Shown here: one piece after another, positions 14,662 through 23,924 of the stretch | How the letters are laid out: each line of letters starts with the position of its first letter | Numbering within the stretch: the first letter of the stretch is position 1 | The notes under the pieces: generated by a model | The model's input: only the letters and a program-made list of their open reading frames with translations | Told to the model about the DNA's origin: nothing | Database searches by the model: none | From: Flavobacterium suncheonense GH29-5 = DSM 17707 | GTDB lineage: Bacteria; Bacteroidota; Bacteroidia; Flavobacteriales; Flavobacteriaceae | DNA length: 64,000 bases | Direction of reading: 5' to 3' | Assembly: GCF_000430025.1 (NCBI RefSeq) | Contig: NZ_AUCZ01000008.1 | Span: 124,001 to 188,000 of the forward strand | Position numbers and translations under genes: made by a program

Positions 14662-17600
14662 TTATTTCACCACTTCTACCCACATTCCTTTGGTTCTCGC
14701 CACAAAGGAATTATCGTACATCGCCTCGCACTGTAGTCCCGGCAGGTAATAATTCCCTAAATAAGAGGCGTTCAGCAAAATTTTAAAGGTTTTGGTTTCG
14801 TTGGCTTTCAAGGCGAAATAGAAATTCGTACGATCGTCCCGAATATCTATATAATCAGCGCTATTTCCGGTGGCGTCGCCGTAATCGGTAAAGCGGGTGT
14901 TGACAATTTCAAATCCGGAAGGCAAAATCTGAGTCAAAGCCACATTTTCCACCCGTTCATTCCGTTGGTTGCGAATCGTGACTTCGGCCATAAACTCGGT
15001 ACCCTGATTTATTTTATTCACATTTATTACAGCGCCTTTACGGTTCTTAAACACCATATTGGCCGTCAAACCGTTTTGCATTACCTGTTCTTTCCCTACC
15101 GGCAAAATTCCTGAATTCAGCACGCGAACATAAACCGTATTGTTTTTACTGTTTTTAAGCGTAATGCTGTTGGCTCCGGATTTTACCACTAAACCTCTTT
15201 CTGCCAATGCCTTAGCGGTTTTAATCATTTGTGATTTTCCGCCGTTGGCAAACTGCACTTCAATGCCTTTTCCGCCGTTGAATTGGGCAAATTTGGACAT
15301 GGCATACAAACTGTAAGCCGTGGTTTGCGTACTCATCCACTGATCGGCGGCCATTTGTTTGGCCAGTTTCGTCGCCATCGCAAAAGCTTTCTGCTTCTGT
15401 CCCAATAAAATCAGCGTTTCCAAAGCCATCGCGCGGTTGCGGTCACTCGATCCGTAGTAGAAATACTGATAACGGTTGGTTTCTTCGTCTATTTTGCTCT
15501 TCATCAGCAACGACATTCCTGCTGTTTTCTGACCGGCCAGTACATACGCCGCAGCTAACCGCAATTTACTTTCGTTTGAAATACCGCCGGTTTCGCGCAA
15601 ACGGTTCATGGACGGCAAATCCGGAGATCCGGCTAAGGCTAACGTATAAAGGCGATAGGCCTGTGCCAAATCGTTGCCGTATTGTGCCGCATAACGCCAT
15701 TTCTTCGCTTCCTTCTGCTGGTAGGAAAGCCATTTCGATTTACAGTTAATCGGCAGAACGTAACCTTTCTTTTCAGCTTCTATCAGGAAATGACCCGCGT
15801 AGGAACTTCCCCAGTCATCGGCTACGCTTGCACCCGGCCAGTAGGAGAAGCCACCGTTGGCTAACTGCATACCGCCTAAACGGTTAATTCCTGCGGTTAC
15901 ATTTTTCTGAATAAGTGCTTTTCGGCCTGCATCAATATCAGCCACATCGCTTAAAAACAATTGCGGAAATACTGCCGAAGTGGTTTGTTCCACACAACCG
16001 TGCGGATATTCTATCAGGTATTTCAGTCTGCGGTTAAAGTCGATAGTTGGCATGGAGGAAACTTCCAGACGCGCGGTATTGCTTCCGGCCACTCCGAAAG
16101 TGTTCCAGCTTATCGTTTTGGAACTGTTCGGTTCTAAAAGCACATCGGTAAAGGCGTTGGTAACCGGGTTCGGATTGGTCATGTCGATTTCCACCTCATA
16201 ACTCGATTTTTCTTTTCCGGAAGCGGCAATTACTTCCACTTTTCCAATACCGGTAGCGCCACCGACTTCAAGGTTGAAATACGCCATTTTTTCATCCGGC
16301 TGCGCAAAACTTACCTTTTGCACGGATGGGCCGACAACTTTAAGTCCTTTGCTGGTTTTTACCTGAACGGTAACATTTTTCACATGTTTTTCCATGGCAA
16401 AAACGGTAACCGGAAGGGTTACTTTTTCGGATGGAGAAATTTTTCGCGGCAAAGAAGCCAGGGTCATCAATGGGCTTCGCACCGGCGTTGCTTTTTCCGC
16501 GCTGCCGTACGCACTGGTTTCCGCATCAGCAGCAACTACCATGGTGCGAACGGAACCTATGTATTTCGGCAATTGTAGCTGATGGGTTTTGGTTTGACCT
16601 TTTTCCAGTTTGAAAGGCCCTAAATGGATTACAACAGGCTTGAAACGGTTTGCTTTCTTCGCTTTTCCGCCGCCTAAATCCTGATCGCCGCCAATGCTGA
16701 AAATCTGATTCACTTTTCCGCCGTAAGCACCGATAACATCATTGTAAACATCCCAGGTTCTTACCCCCAAAGCTTCGCGAACGTAGAAACTGTCCCAGAC
16801 ATTTGGCGTTTTGAAACGGGTTAGGTCCAGCAGGCCTTCGTCTACAATGGCAATGGTGTAAGTCATTGGTTTTCCGGACTTCTCGCTCACTTTCACGTTA
16901 AAGGTTTGTTCCGGTTTCAGTACTTCCGGCATTGCAATTTTGGGTTCGAGGATGGTGTTTTTATCGATTACTCCCACGGGCACAATACCGTACAAACGAA
17001 TCGGCGAGTCGTTCTTTGTGGTAGCGTGCGGCTGCAGCAGCGTAATGTTGAAATATACGTTTGGCGCCATTTCTGCCGTAATTGGGATTGCCACTTTCGT
17101 TTCGCCTTTTTGGGTGGTGGCCCAAAACGATTGTAATACTCTTGACCCGTTTTCCACAGATATCAAAGCGCGGCCACCTTCACTGGACGGAAAGGAAATC
17201 TGTGCTTTTTCGCCTACGGCATAGTTTTTCTTATCTGTAGAGAACACCAGCATGTTCGCAGTGGATGCATCGCTATTTCTGGTTTTTCCCGACCAGATTG
17301 GCCAGTCGATATTTACGGTTAGCGACGTGGCATGACCACTGGCCGGATCGGTTACCCGAATTAAGTAGCGTCCCCATTCTTCATCGCTTAACCTAAATTG
17401 AACATTTCCTTTTCCCTGCGAATCGGTAGTGATTCTAAACGTTTTATAAGAGGTTGTGGCCGTAGACGAGTTGTAGTCCGACAAGTCTTCGGAAGCATCC
17501 CACCACCAGCGCCATTCCACTTTGTACACTTTAACTTCGAGGTTTTTTGACGGTTTGGGACGCCCGTTTTCATCCACGGTTACGATGTCGAATCTGTTGT

Positions 17601-20322
17601 CGGTTCCCGTTTCCAACATTCCGTATTTGTTCGGTTCGGGTGATTTTATCCCAACGTAGGTTTTATAAGGCGAATAAGTTGTGGCCATAACATCGGTACT
17701 GAAATCGCCGCCTTCTTCATATACTTTGGTGATGAAGGCCGCTTTGAGCATCCCCGGTGCCTGTCCCTGTAATTTAGGGTGAATACTTACCGTTGCCCGC
17801 CCGGAACCATCGGTCTTTCCGGAGAAAACACTGATTTCTTCCGTACTGAACTGGCGCGCCAAATCGTCAAAAACATACTTGGTGTAATTTTTAAACGTAG
17901 TGGTCTGTTGCGAGAATTTCGCCTGCATCTCCACTCTCAAATCTTTACCTACGGCGCCGTGCAGCCAGTTTACTTGTAACGTACTGGTGTTGGGATAGGA
18001 TGCGGAAAGCACTTCGTTTTGAAAGGTATGTTTAATTTTCAGACGATTGGGTTTAATCGTTTCGATTTTGATGTTTTTATAAAACTTAGCGCCACCTACG
18101 CTTACCATCGCTTCCCAACTTCCGGTTGGCGCGTCTGCATCGGTCGGAACGGTAAAAGTGTAATGGTTCCATTCGTTGGACTGCTGCACGGTTTGGTAGA
18201 CGGTTTTTCCGTTAGGATCGGACAAACGCAGTTTGATGGGATGGGATTCCGGCAACTTGTTGGCCGCATCGTTCAGTACAAACGACAAATACAGATTGTC
18301 ACCTGGTCGCCAAACGCCTCGTTCGCCATAAATGAAGCCTTTCAGTCCTTTTTGCAGCGTTTCACCCGCCACATCGAAATTGCTTACGGACAAAGCGTTC
18401 CCGTCGTCCAATTTCACATAGGTGGACTGATTTCCTAACGTTACAATTGCGAAATAGGCAAACTTGCCCAATTTCACCTTGGCAATTCCTTCGCTGCTGG
18501 TAGCCATTGTGGCCAGTTTCTGCTGCTGGAAACTGTACAGATCCACTCTTGCATTCGATACCGGTTCCGTAGTTACGATATTGCTAACGGCGAAGAAATA
18601 AGATTTGTTTTCCCCGCGTTTGGCAATTACGCCTAAATCCGTAGCTAAGATATTGGTTCCGACTCTGGTGTTATAGTAATAGGAATTGGTACACGGATCC
18701 TGACGCTCGCGCCATTCGTAATCGTCGTAATAGTAATCGTCGTAATAATTACCGCTGTAGTTGACGTCGTTCTCATCGGTTTCTTCCTGTTCCTCTTCTT
18801 GTTCCTCATCAGCTTCCGTGCTTTGACATTCGTAAAGGGAATAGGCTTTTTTAAAAGAAAATTCCACGCGGTAAATGGCACCCGGTTCCGGTGTGATGAT
18901 TTTGGACAGATCCAGGGCAAAGGTGTTCCATTTGGTGTGATTCGTTAGCGGATTCTCTTTCAGATCGATGGTTTTTTTGGCTACCGGCTGCGATACCCTT
19001 TTCAAATTTTGGGTTCCATTGAGTTCGTTGTCCTGCAAAAACTGCAGTATGTTGTTTTTGTAAATTTTGTACACTTTAACGTCGACAGCTTTCAGATTAA
19101 CCGCTTCGAAATTCAGTTTCAGGTTGTTGGAACTCGGCAAAATAGTTCCGTTTTTGATTAGTCGGACATTAGGTTTGATAGGATCGAACGAAACTTTTGA
19201 CGTGTAATTCGATTCTAACTTGTGACCGTATTCGCTTTCAATACCTTGGAAAAATTCTACAACAATATCACCACTTAAGGTTGCTCTTGCTGCTACTTCG
19301 TCTGTTGTTTCATATTCCGGATCTTCGGTGATTTCATTATAAACAGCTGCGGAATCTACGGCAGTTGCCGTGCTGTCTGCCAGTTCCTCCATCGGTTTTG
19401 CTACTGCAATCGCTTCTTTTGCTTTGCTTTCCGGCAAATCATTCGTAAAGAAAACTTTTAAAAGGTTTCCCTGAGTGGCAAATTTTAACTTGCTGGTATT
19501 CTGAATGGCGATTAACCCGCTGAAATCCTGACCGCTTCGCAACGGCTCTGAAAAGTTGACCAACATCGTTTGGTTGTTGCCTTCAGGTATGTCGATATTT
19601 ACGATTTTGAAGTGGTTTTTAGCCGCCACTTTATAGTCGAGGGTTCCTTTTTGTTCGATATCGAAATCTTCGCCATCGTATTGAATTTCAAGACTGCTTT
19701 CTTCCGGAAATTGCCGGATACTGTCGATGATGAATTTAAACTCCGTGCCCATAGCCGGCGCTTTGAAGAATTTCACCTTCACGGATTGGTCTTTTTGCTG
19801 TGCCGAAATCAGTTTCTGAGCGGTTTCAAAATCGATTTTATCGGCCGTTTTTAAAACTCCGTTCAAATATTGAAAGTCGGGACTGTAAGACTGAATGTCC
19901 AAGGTCTCCACCATAAAATCCTGCTTGATGGTTTTAATGGTGAAATTAAAATCCTTCAGTTCTTCCTTCACCGCCATCAGATGGCTCAGATGCAGGGTTA
20001 TCTGATATTCGGTGTTTTGTTTAAGTTTCTCTTCCGGTATAAACGCCAGCGTATTATTGGAAAGTGCAACCACTTTACCGTCCACACGCGGAGAAATATC
20101 GAACAAATCAGTGTCTAACACCTGATTGGCTTTCCATTCTTTTTTATCAACAGCCAAAACCACGCGAATGTCAGAATGCGCAGAGACGATACCGGCAGTG
20201 AAACCGGAAATATGTTCCCTGAACAATGAAAAATCAGGATTAAAATCGGCCGCGGATTTTCGGTTACAGGCCTGAAACAGCAAAAAGGTGAACAACACAG
20301 ACACCAATACTTTCGTTTTCAT
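14662..20322 (-). CDS. Bacterial alpha-2-macroglobulin lipoprotein
   Basis: A protein of 1886 residues. The signal ends in a lipobox (LLFQACNRKS) so it is anchored in the periplasm. It has MG domains through the first half and an acidic low-complexity stretch near residues 500-540 (EDEEQ and many Tyr/Asp). The thioester motif is intact: Cys1443 in GCVEQ, within an alpha/alpha toroid domain. The thioester form traps proteases covalently. It is transcribed with pbpC, so the pair fits the model of protease defence plus wall repair. Related proteins without the Cys are common, so the intact motif matters. Confidence 0.92.
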   Translation of the reverse strand: MKTKVLVSVLFTFLLFQACNRKSAADFNPDFSLFREHISGFTAGIVSAHSDIRVVLAVDKKEWKANQVLDTDLFDISPRVDGKVVALSNNTLAFIPEEKLKQNTEYQITLHLSHLMAVKEELKDFNFTIKTIKQDFMVETLDIQSYSPDFQYLNGVLKTADKIDFETAQKLISAQQKDQSVKVKFFKAPAMGTEFKFIIDSIRQFPEESSLEIQYDGEDFDIEQKGTLDYKVAAKNHFKIVNIDIPEGNNQTMLVNFSEPLRSGQDFSGLIAIQNTSKLKFATQGNLLKVFFTNDLPESKAKEAIAVAKPMEELADSTATAVDSAAVYNEITEDPEYETTDEVAARATLSGDIVVEFFQGIESEYGHKLESNYTSKVSFDPIKPNVRLIKNGTILPSSNNLKLNFEAVNLKAVDVKVYKIYKNNILQFLQDNELNGTQNLKRVSQPVAKKTIDLKENPLTNHTKWNTFALDLSKIITPEPGAIYRVEFSFKKAYSLYECQSTEADEEQEEEQEETDENDVNYSGNYYDDYYYDDYEWRERQDPCTNSYYYNTRVGTNILATDLGVIAKRGENKSYFFAVSNIVTTEPVSNARVDLYSFQQQKLATMATSSEGIAKVKLGKFAYFAIVTLGNQSTYVKLDDGNALSVSNFDVAGETLQKGLKGFIYGERGVWRPGDNLYLSFVLNDAANKLPESHPIKLRLSDPNGKTVYQTVQQSNEWNHYTFTVPTDADAPTGSWEAMVSVGGAKFYKNIKIETIKPNRLKIKHTFQNEVLSASYPNTSTLQVNWLHGAVGKDLRVEMQAKFSQQTTTFKNYTKYVFDDLARQFSTEEISVFSGKTDGSGRATVSIHPKLQGQAPGMLKAAFITKVYEEGGDFSTDVMATTYSPYKTYVGIKSPEPNKYGMLETGTDNRFDIVTVDENGRPKPSKNLEVKVYKVEWRWWWDASEDLSDYNSSTATTSYKTFRITTDSQGKGNVQFRLSDEEWGRYLIRVTDPASGHATSLTVNIDWPIWSGKTRNSDASTANMLVFSTDKKNYAVGEKAQISFPSSEGGRALISVENGSRVLQSFWATTQKGETKVAIPITAEMAPNVYFNITLLQPHATTKNDSPIRLYGIVPVGVIDKNTILEPKIAMPEVLKPEQTFNVKVSEKSGKPMTYTIAIVDEGLLDLTRFKTPNVWDSFYVREALGVRTWDVYNDVIGAYGGKVNQIFSIGGDQDLGGGKAKKANRFKPVVIHLGPFKLEKGQTKTHQLQLPKYIGSVRTMVVAADAETSAYGSAEKATPVRSPLMTLASLPRKISPSEKVTLPVTVFAMEKHVKNVTVQVKTSKGLKVVGPSVQKVSFAQPDEKMAYFNLEVGGATGIGKVEVIAASGKEKSSYEVEIDMTNPNPVTNAFTDVLLEPNSSKTISWNTFGVAGSNTARLEVSSMPTIDFNRRLKYLIEYPHGCVEQTTSAVFPQLFLSDVADIDAGRKALIQKNVTAGINRLGGMQLANGGFSYWPGASVADDWGSSYAGHFLIEAEKKGYVLPINCKSKWLSYQQKEAKKWRYAAQYGNDLAQAYRLYTLALAGSPDLPSMNRLRETGGISNESKLRLAAAYVLAGQKTAGMSLLMKSKIDEETNRYQYFYYGSSDRNRAMALETLILLGQKQKAFAMATKLAKQMAADQWMSTQTTAYSLYAMSKFAQFNGGKGIEVQFANGGKSQMIKTAKALAERGLVVKSGANSITLKNSKNNTVYVRVLNSGILPVGKEQVMQNGLTANMVFKNRKGAVINVNKINQGTEFMAEVTIRNQRNERVENVALTQILPSGFEIVNTRFTDYGDATGNSADYIDIRDDRTNFYFALKANETKTFKILLNASYLGNYYLPGLQCEAMYDNSFVARTKGMWVEVVK

Positions 20323-20508
20323 TGTATCAAGGGTTAAAGGTTACTAAGGACGATGGAAAACCGTAAACAGACACAGCACTCCAATTATTGCCATAACTGC
20401 AAAAGCTATTTTTATATTGTAGTAAAAGTAGGGTATTTTTATATATGTTTTTAAGAGGAAAATTCAGGATAAAAATTTTTTTTTAACCTCTTGCCAATAG
20501 CGGTCTGC

Positions 20509-20952
20509 TTACTTTCTCCGTTTGGCGAAAAACTCTTTCATCAAAGCGGCACATTCGTTTTCCATCACACCGCTAACAACAATGGTTTTCGGATGCAGTT
20601 GGGTACCCATTACCATAAAGCCGCGCTGCTCGTCCCGGGCTCCAAATACGATTTTTGAAATCTGAGACCAATACAAGGCTCCGGCGCACATCTGGCAGGG
20701 CTCCAGCGTTACATACAGCGTGCAGTCTTTCAGATATTTCCCTCCGAGAAAATTAGCCGAAGAAGTTATAGCCTGCATTTCCGCATGGGCAGTTACATCG
20801 TTTAGCATCTCAGTAAGGTTGTGTGTGCGGGCGATGACGCGATTGTCGATAACCACTACGGCACCTACAGGAATCTCGCCTTTGTCAAAAGCGACTTGGG
20901 CTTCCTGCAAAGCCTTTTTCATAAAATATTCGTCGGTGAAAATGTTTTCCAT
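20509..20952 (-). CDS. tadA: tRNA-specific adenosine deaminase
   Basis: A protein of 147 residues of the cytidine deaminase fold. The zinc site is visible as HAE (in VTAHAEMQAI) with the proton-shuttle Glu, and PCQMC. It has the TadA start EYFMKKALQEAQVAFDKGEIPVGAVVV. It converts A34 to inosine in tRNA-Arg(ACG). It is transcribed divergently from dxs, and 134 bases with a palindrome (20999-21010) lie between them. The 186 bases between it and the macroglobulin gene show no coding sequence. Confidence 0.92.
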   Translation of the reverse strand: MENIFTDEYFMKKALQEAQVAFDKGEIPVGAVVVIDNRVIARTHNLTEMLNDVTAHAEMQAITSSANFLGGKYLKDCTLYVTLEPCQMCAGALYWSQISKIVFGARDEQRGFMVMGTQLHPKTIVVSGVMENECAALMKEFFAKRRK

Positions 20953-20971
20953 AAAAACAAAAATACAATTT

Positions 20972-21010
20972 CATATGGTTAAAATTTATTTTTATAAGTA
21001 CCATATGGTA
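20972..21010. promoter_or_regulatory. Palindromic operator-like site between tadA and dxs
   Basis: TACCATATGGTA at 20999-21010 is a perfect 12-bp palindrome. A partial second copy, CATATGGTT, lies at 20972-20980, 27 bases upstream. Placed between divergent genes, the pair could bind a dimeric regulator, but no regulator gene is nearby. Confidence 0.35.
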
Positions 21011-21051
21011 TCTCCTTATAAAATTATTGGTGTTTGTTTAAAACAAACAAC

Positions 21052-21082
21052 TTGCCAGTAGCGATTTCAAGTTGTACATTTG
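21052..21082 (+). promoter_or_regulatory. Promoter of dxs, possibly giving a leaderless mRNA
   Basis: TTG at 21052-21054 and TACATTTG at 21075-21082 are 20 bases apart. If transcription begins about five bases after the -7 element, the first base of the RNA would be at or next to the ATG at 21087. Confidence 0.5.
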
Positions 21083-21086
21083 TAAC

Positions 21087-22856
21087 ATGTCGGAGAAACT
21101 CTTACAAAACATTCAAAATCCCAATGATTTACGGAAACTTCATCCGGAAGAATTACCTGTTTTGGCCAAAGAGCTCCGCGACTTTATTATTGATGTAGTT
21201 TCCCGAAAAGAAGGGCATTTGGGTGCCAGTTTGGGGGTTATTGAACTCACTATTGCCCTGCATTACGTTTTCAACACTCCTGAAGATTTATTGGTTTGGG
21301 ACGTTGGCCATCAGGCGTACGGGCATAAAATCCTTACCGGACGTAAAGATGTTTTTCACACCAACCGACAACTGCACGGCATTTCGGGTTTTCCCAAGCG
21401 AAGTGAAAGTATTTACGACACGTTTGGGGTTGGCCATTCTTCCACAGCCATATCGGCAGCTTTGGGCATGGCATTGGCTTCCAACCTGAAAGGCGAAACC
21501 GAAAAACAGCATATTGCCGTAATCGGAGATGCGTCCATCGCGTCGGGAATGGCTTTCGAAGGGCTGAATCATGCGGGGGTTACCGATGCCAATCTGTTAG
21601 TTATTCTGAACGACAATGCTATCGGAATCGATCCAAGTGTCGGGGCGCTGAAAGAGTACCTGACTTCTGTTAAAGCCGGAAAAAATCCGAGGGAGAACAA
21701 CATAATTAAGTCGCTCAATTTCGACTATTCCGGTCCCATAGACGGACACGATTTTGAGGCTTTGCTAAAAGAACTCAACCGCTTAAAACACAAAAAAGGA
21801 CCAAAATTTCTGCATGTGATTACCACCAAGGGAAAAGGCATGCAACTGGCCGAAGAAGATCAGGTAAAATACCACGCCCCCGGAAAATTCAATCCGGAAA
21901 CGGGGGAAATCCTGCCCAAATCGGATGAACATTTGCCTCCGAAATTTCAGGATGTTTTTGGTCTTACGTTAGTGGAATTAGCCCGACAAAACGAAAAAAT
22001 AATCGGAATTACGCCGGCCATGCCAACGGGCTCTTCCATGAAATTTATGATGGATGCCATACCCGAACGCGCTTTCGACGTTGGTATTGCCGAACAACAC
22101 GCCGTAACCCTATCCGCAGGCATGGCCACGCAGGGCATGGTGGTTTTCTGTAATATTTACTCCACTTTTTTACAGCGAGCTTACGACCAGGTGATACACG
22201 ATGTGGCGCTGCAGAATTTACCGGTAATCTTCTGTCTGGACCGGGCCGGTTTAGTGGGAGAAGACGGCGCTACGCATCACGGTGTTTACGATATTGCCTA
22301 CCTGAACTGCATTCCCAACATGATGATTTGTGCCCCGAAAGACGAAGTGGAGCTGCGCAACATCCTGTACACGGCACAGCTTGGTTTGCCACATCCGATT
22401 GCGATTCGCTATCCGAGAGGACGGGGTGTTCTTACGAATTGGCAACATCCGTTTGAACGATTGGAAATCGGGAAAGCGCAAATGCTTCAAAAAGGAACTG
22501 AAACTGCGGTGGTATCGACTGGTTTTATCGCCCACAATATAACGGCTGCCCTAAAGGATTCTCAAAATCCGGATCGTTTGTCCCATTATCATTTTCCGTT
22601 CGTAAAACCTCTGGATACGGAAACTTTAACCGCCATCTGTAAAACCCACAAACACCTTATCACGGTTGAAGACGGAACCGTTGTTGGAGGTTTCGGCAGT
22701 CTGGTTGCTTCATTTGTAACGGAAAACAACTTCCCTGTTTCCGTTAAAAAACTCGGAGTTCCCGACAGTTTCATTGAACAGGGTACAGTATCCGAACAAC
22801 AACAAATTTGCGGCATCGACGTTAATAGTCTGAGAACTATTTTTTCAAGTCGCTGA
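21087..22856 (+). CDS. dxs: 1-deoxy-D-xylulose-5-phosphate synthase
   Basis: About 589 residues. It condenses pyruvate and glyceraldehyde 3-phosphate using thiamine diphosphate, the first step of the MEP isoprenoid pathway. Seen are the N-terminal HLGASLGVIELTIALHYV, the ThDP motif GDASIASGMAFEGLNHAG ... LNDN, and the transketolase pyrimidine domain with DVGIAEQHAV and DRAGLVGEDGATHHG. The protein is slightly shorter than E. coli Dxs (620). The longest frame starts at a TTG at 21072, but that codon lies inside the promoter, so the ATG at 21087 is chosen. Confidence 0.93.
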   Translation: MSEKLLQNIQNPNDLRKLHPEELPVLAKELRDFIIDVVSRKEGHLGASLGVIELTIALHYVFNTPEDLLVWDVGHQAYGHKILTGRKDVFHTNRQLHGISGFPKRSESIYDTFGVGHSSTAISAALGMALASNLKGETEKQHIAVIGDASIASGMAFEGLNHAGVTDANLLVILNDNAIGIDPSVGALKEYLTSVKAGKNPRENNIIKSLNFDYSGPIDGHDFEALLKELNRLKHKKGPKFLHVITTKGKGMQLAEEDQVKYHAPGKFNPETGEILPKSDEHLPPKFQDVFGLTLVELARQNEKIIGITPAMPTGSSMKFMMDAIPERAFDVGIAEQHAVTLSAGMATQGMVVFCNIYSTFLQRAYDQVIHDVALQNLPVIFCLDRAGLVGEDGATHHGVYDIAYLNCIPNMMICAPKDEVELRNILYTAQLGLPHPIAIRYPRGRGVLTNWQHPFERLEIGKAQMLQKGTETAVVSTGFIAHNITAALKDSQNPDRLSHYHFPFVKPLDTETLTAICKTHKHLITVEDGTVVGGFGSLVASFVTENNFPVSVKKLGVPDSFIEQGTVSEQQQICGIDVNSLRTIFSSR

Positions 22857-22897
22857 AAATGTTGATTTTTGCACCAAATTTAACCTAACTCTTAATC

Positions 22898-23851
22898 ATG
22901 AATTGCGTAAAAACCTACCTATTGGGTATTGTTTCCATTTTCTTTTTTCAACAGAATTTTGCTCAGGACATTATCCGAACCGAAGCAACCGACACCCTCA
23001 AACACTGGGAAGGCAAAAACATTGTCGGGCTCGATTTAACCCAAGTTTCTTTTGTAAACTGGAGTGCCGGTGGTGAAAATTCGATTTCGGGAATTTTAAA
23101 AGGCGCTTTTGTCCGCAAGTATACAAAAGGCCGTTTTGTATGGCACAACGAACTTATTGCACGCTACGGGCTTAACAAACAGGACGGACGCGAGTCCCGA
23201 AAAACCGACGACGCCATACAGTTAAATTCTACGGCCGGTTTTAAAACCGATACGATTTCCAACTGGTATTATTCGGCAAAGTTTAACTTTAACACTCAGT
23301 TTACTAACGGTTACGCGTATCCGAATACCGATTTGGCCATTTCCAAACCGTTTGCTCCGGCGTATATCTTTTTAGGGGTTGGAGCGGAATACATCAATAA
23401 AGACGAAGGATTTAAAGCTTATTTTTCTCCTGTGACGTTAAAAAACACTTTGGTTTTGGATGAACGATTAGCCAATCAGGGAGCTTTTGGAGTAGATCCT
23501 GCCGTTTATGACACAGAAGGAAACATGATCCGGAACGGCAGAAAGACCCGAACGGAAGTTGGTATTTTAGTAACCAATCAGTTTAAAAGGGAAATTTTCG
23601 AGAACATCGCCCTTGACCACCGTTTATCCCTGTACAGCGACTATATCAACCATTTCGGAAATATTGACATAGACTGGCAGCTGCAGTTAGACATGACCAT
23701 AAACCAATATGTTCGTGCCAGTATTGCCACACACATGATTTATGACGATGACATCAAATCTAAAGAAGATGTGGACGGCGTTCAGGTGACCAAAGGACCT
23801 AAACTGCAACTGAAACAAATTCTGGGCGTTGGCTTAAGTTATACTTTTTAA
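22898..23851 (+). CDS. DUF3078 outer-membrane-type protein
   Basis: A protein of 317 residues with a signal peptide (cleavage near QQNFAQ) followed by repeated amphipathic strands and a C-terminal aromatic residue (GVGLSYTF), as in an outer-membrane beta-barrel. The SFVNWSAGGENSISG motif near residue 50 is typical of DUF3078 proteins of Bacteroidetes. No function is established. It follows dxs by 41 bases and may be read from the same transcript; it ends at a strong terminator shared with the convergent protease gene. Confidence 0.8.
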   Translation: MNCVKTYLLGIVSIFFFQQNFAQDIIRTEATDTLKHWEGKNIVGLDLTQVSFVNWSAGGENSISGILKGAFVRKYTKGRFVWHNELIARYGLNKQDGRESRKTDDAIQLNSTAGFKTDTISNWYYSAKFNFNTQFTNGYAYPNTDLAISKPFAPAYIFLGVGAEYINKDEGFKAYFSPVTLKNTLVLDERLANQGAFGVDPAVYDTEGNMIRNGRKTRTEVGILVTNQFKREIFENIALDHRLSLYSDYINHFGNIDIDWQLQLDMTINQYVRASIATHMIYDDDIKSKEDVDGVQVTKGPKLQLKQILGVGLSYTF

Positions 23852-23870
23852 TTTTACATGTTTACCAATA

Positions 23871-23907
23871 AAAAAGGGCCTCACTGTGCGTGAAGCCCTT
23901 TTTCTTT
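23871..23907. terminator. Bidirectional terminator
   Basis: A 9-bp stem (23871-23879 with 23895-23903) with A run on one side and T run on the other, between two convergent genes. Confidence 0.85.
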
Positions 23908-23924
23908 TTTATATATAATTCTTA

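Noticed and set aside
20953..21086. TPP or other riboswitch before dxs
   Set aside because: No conserved aptamer sequence, and the promoter appears to leave no leader.
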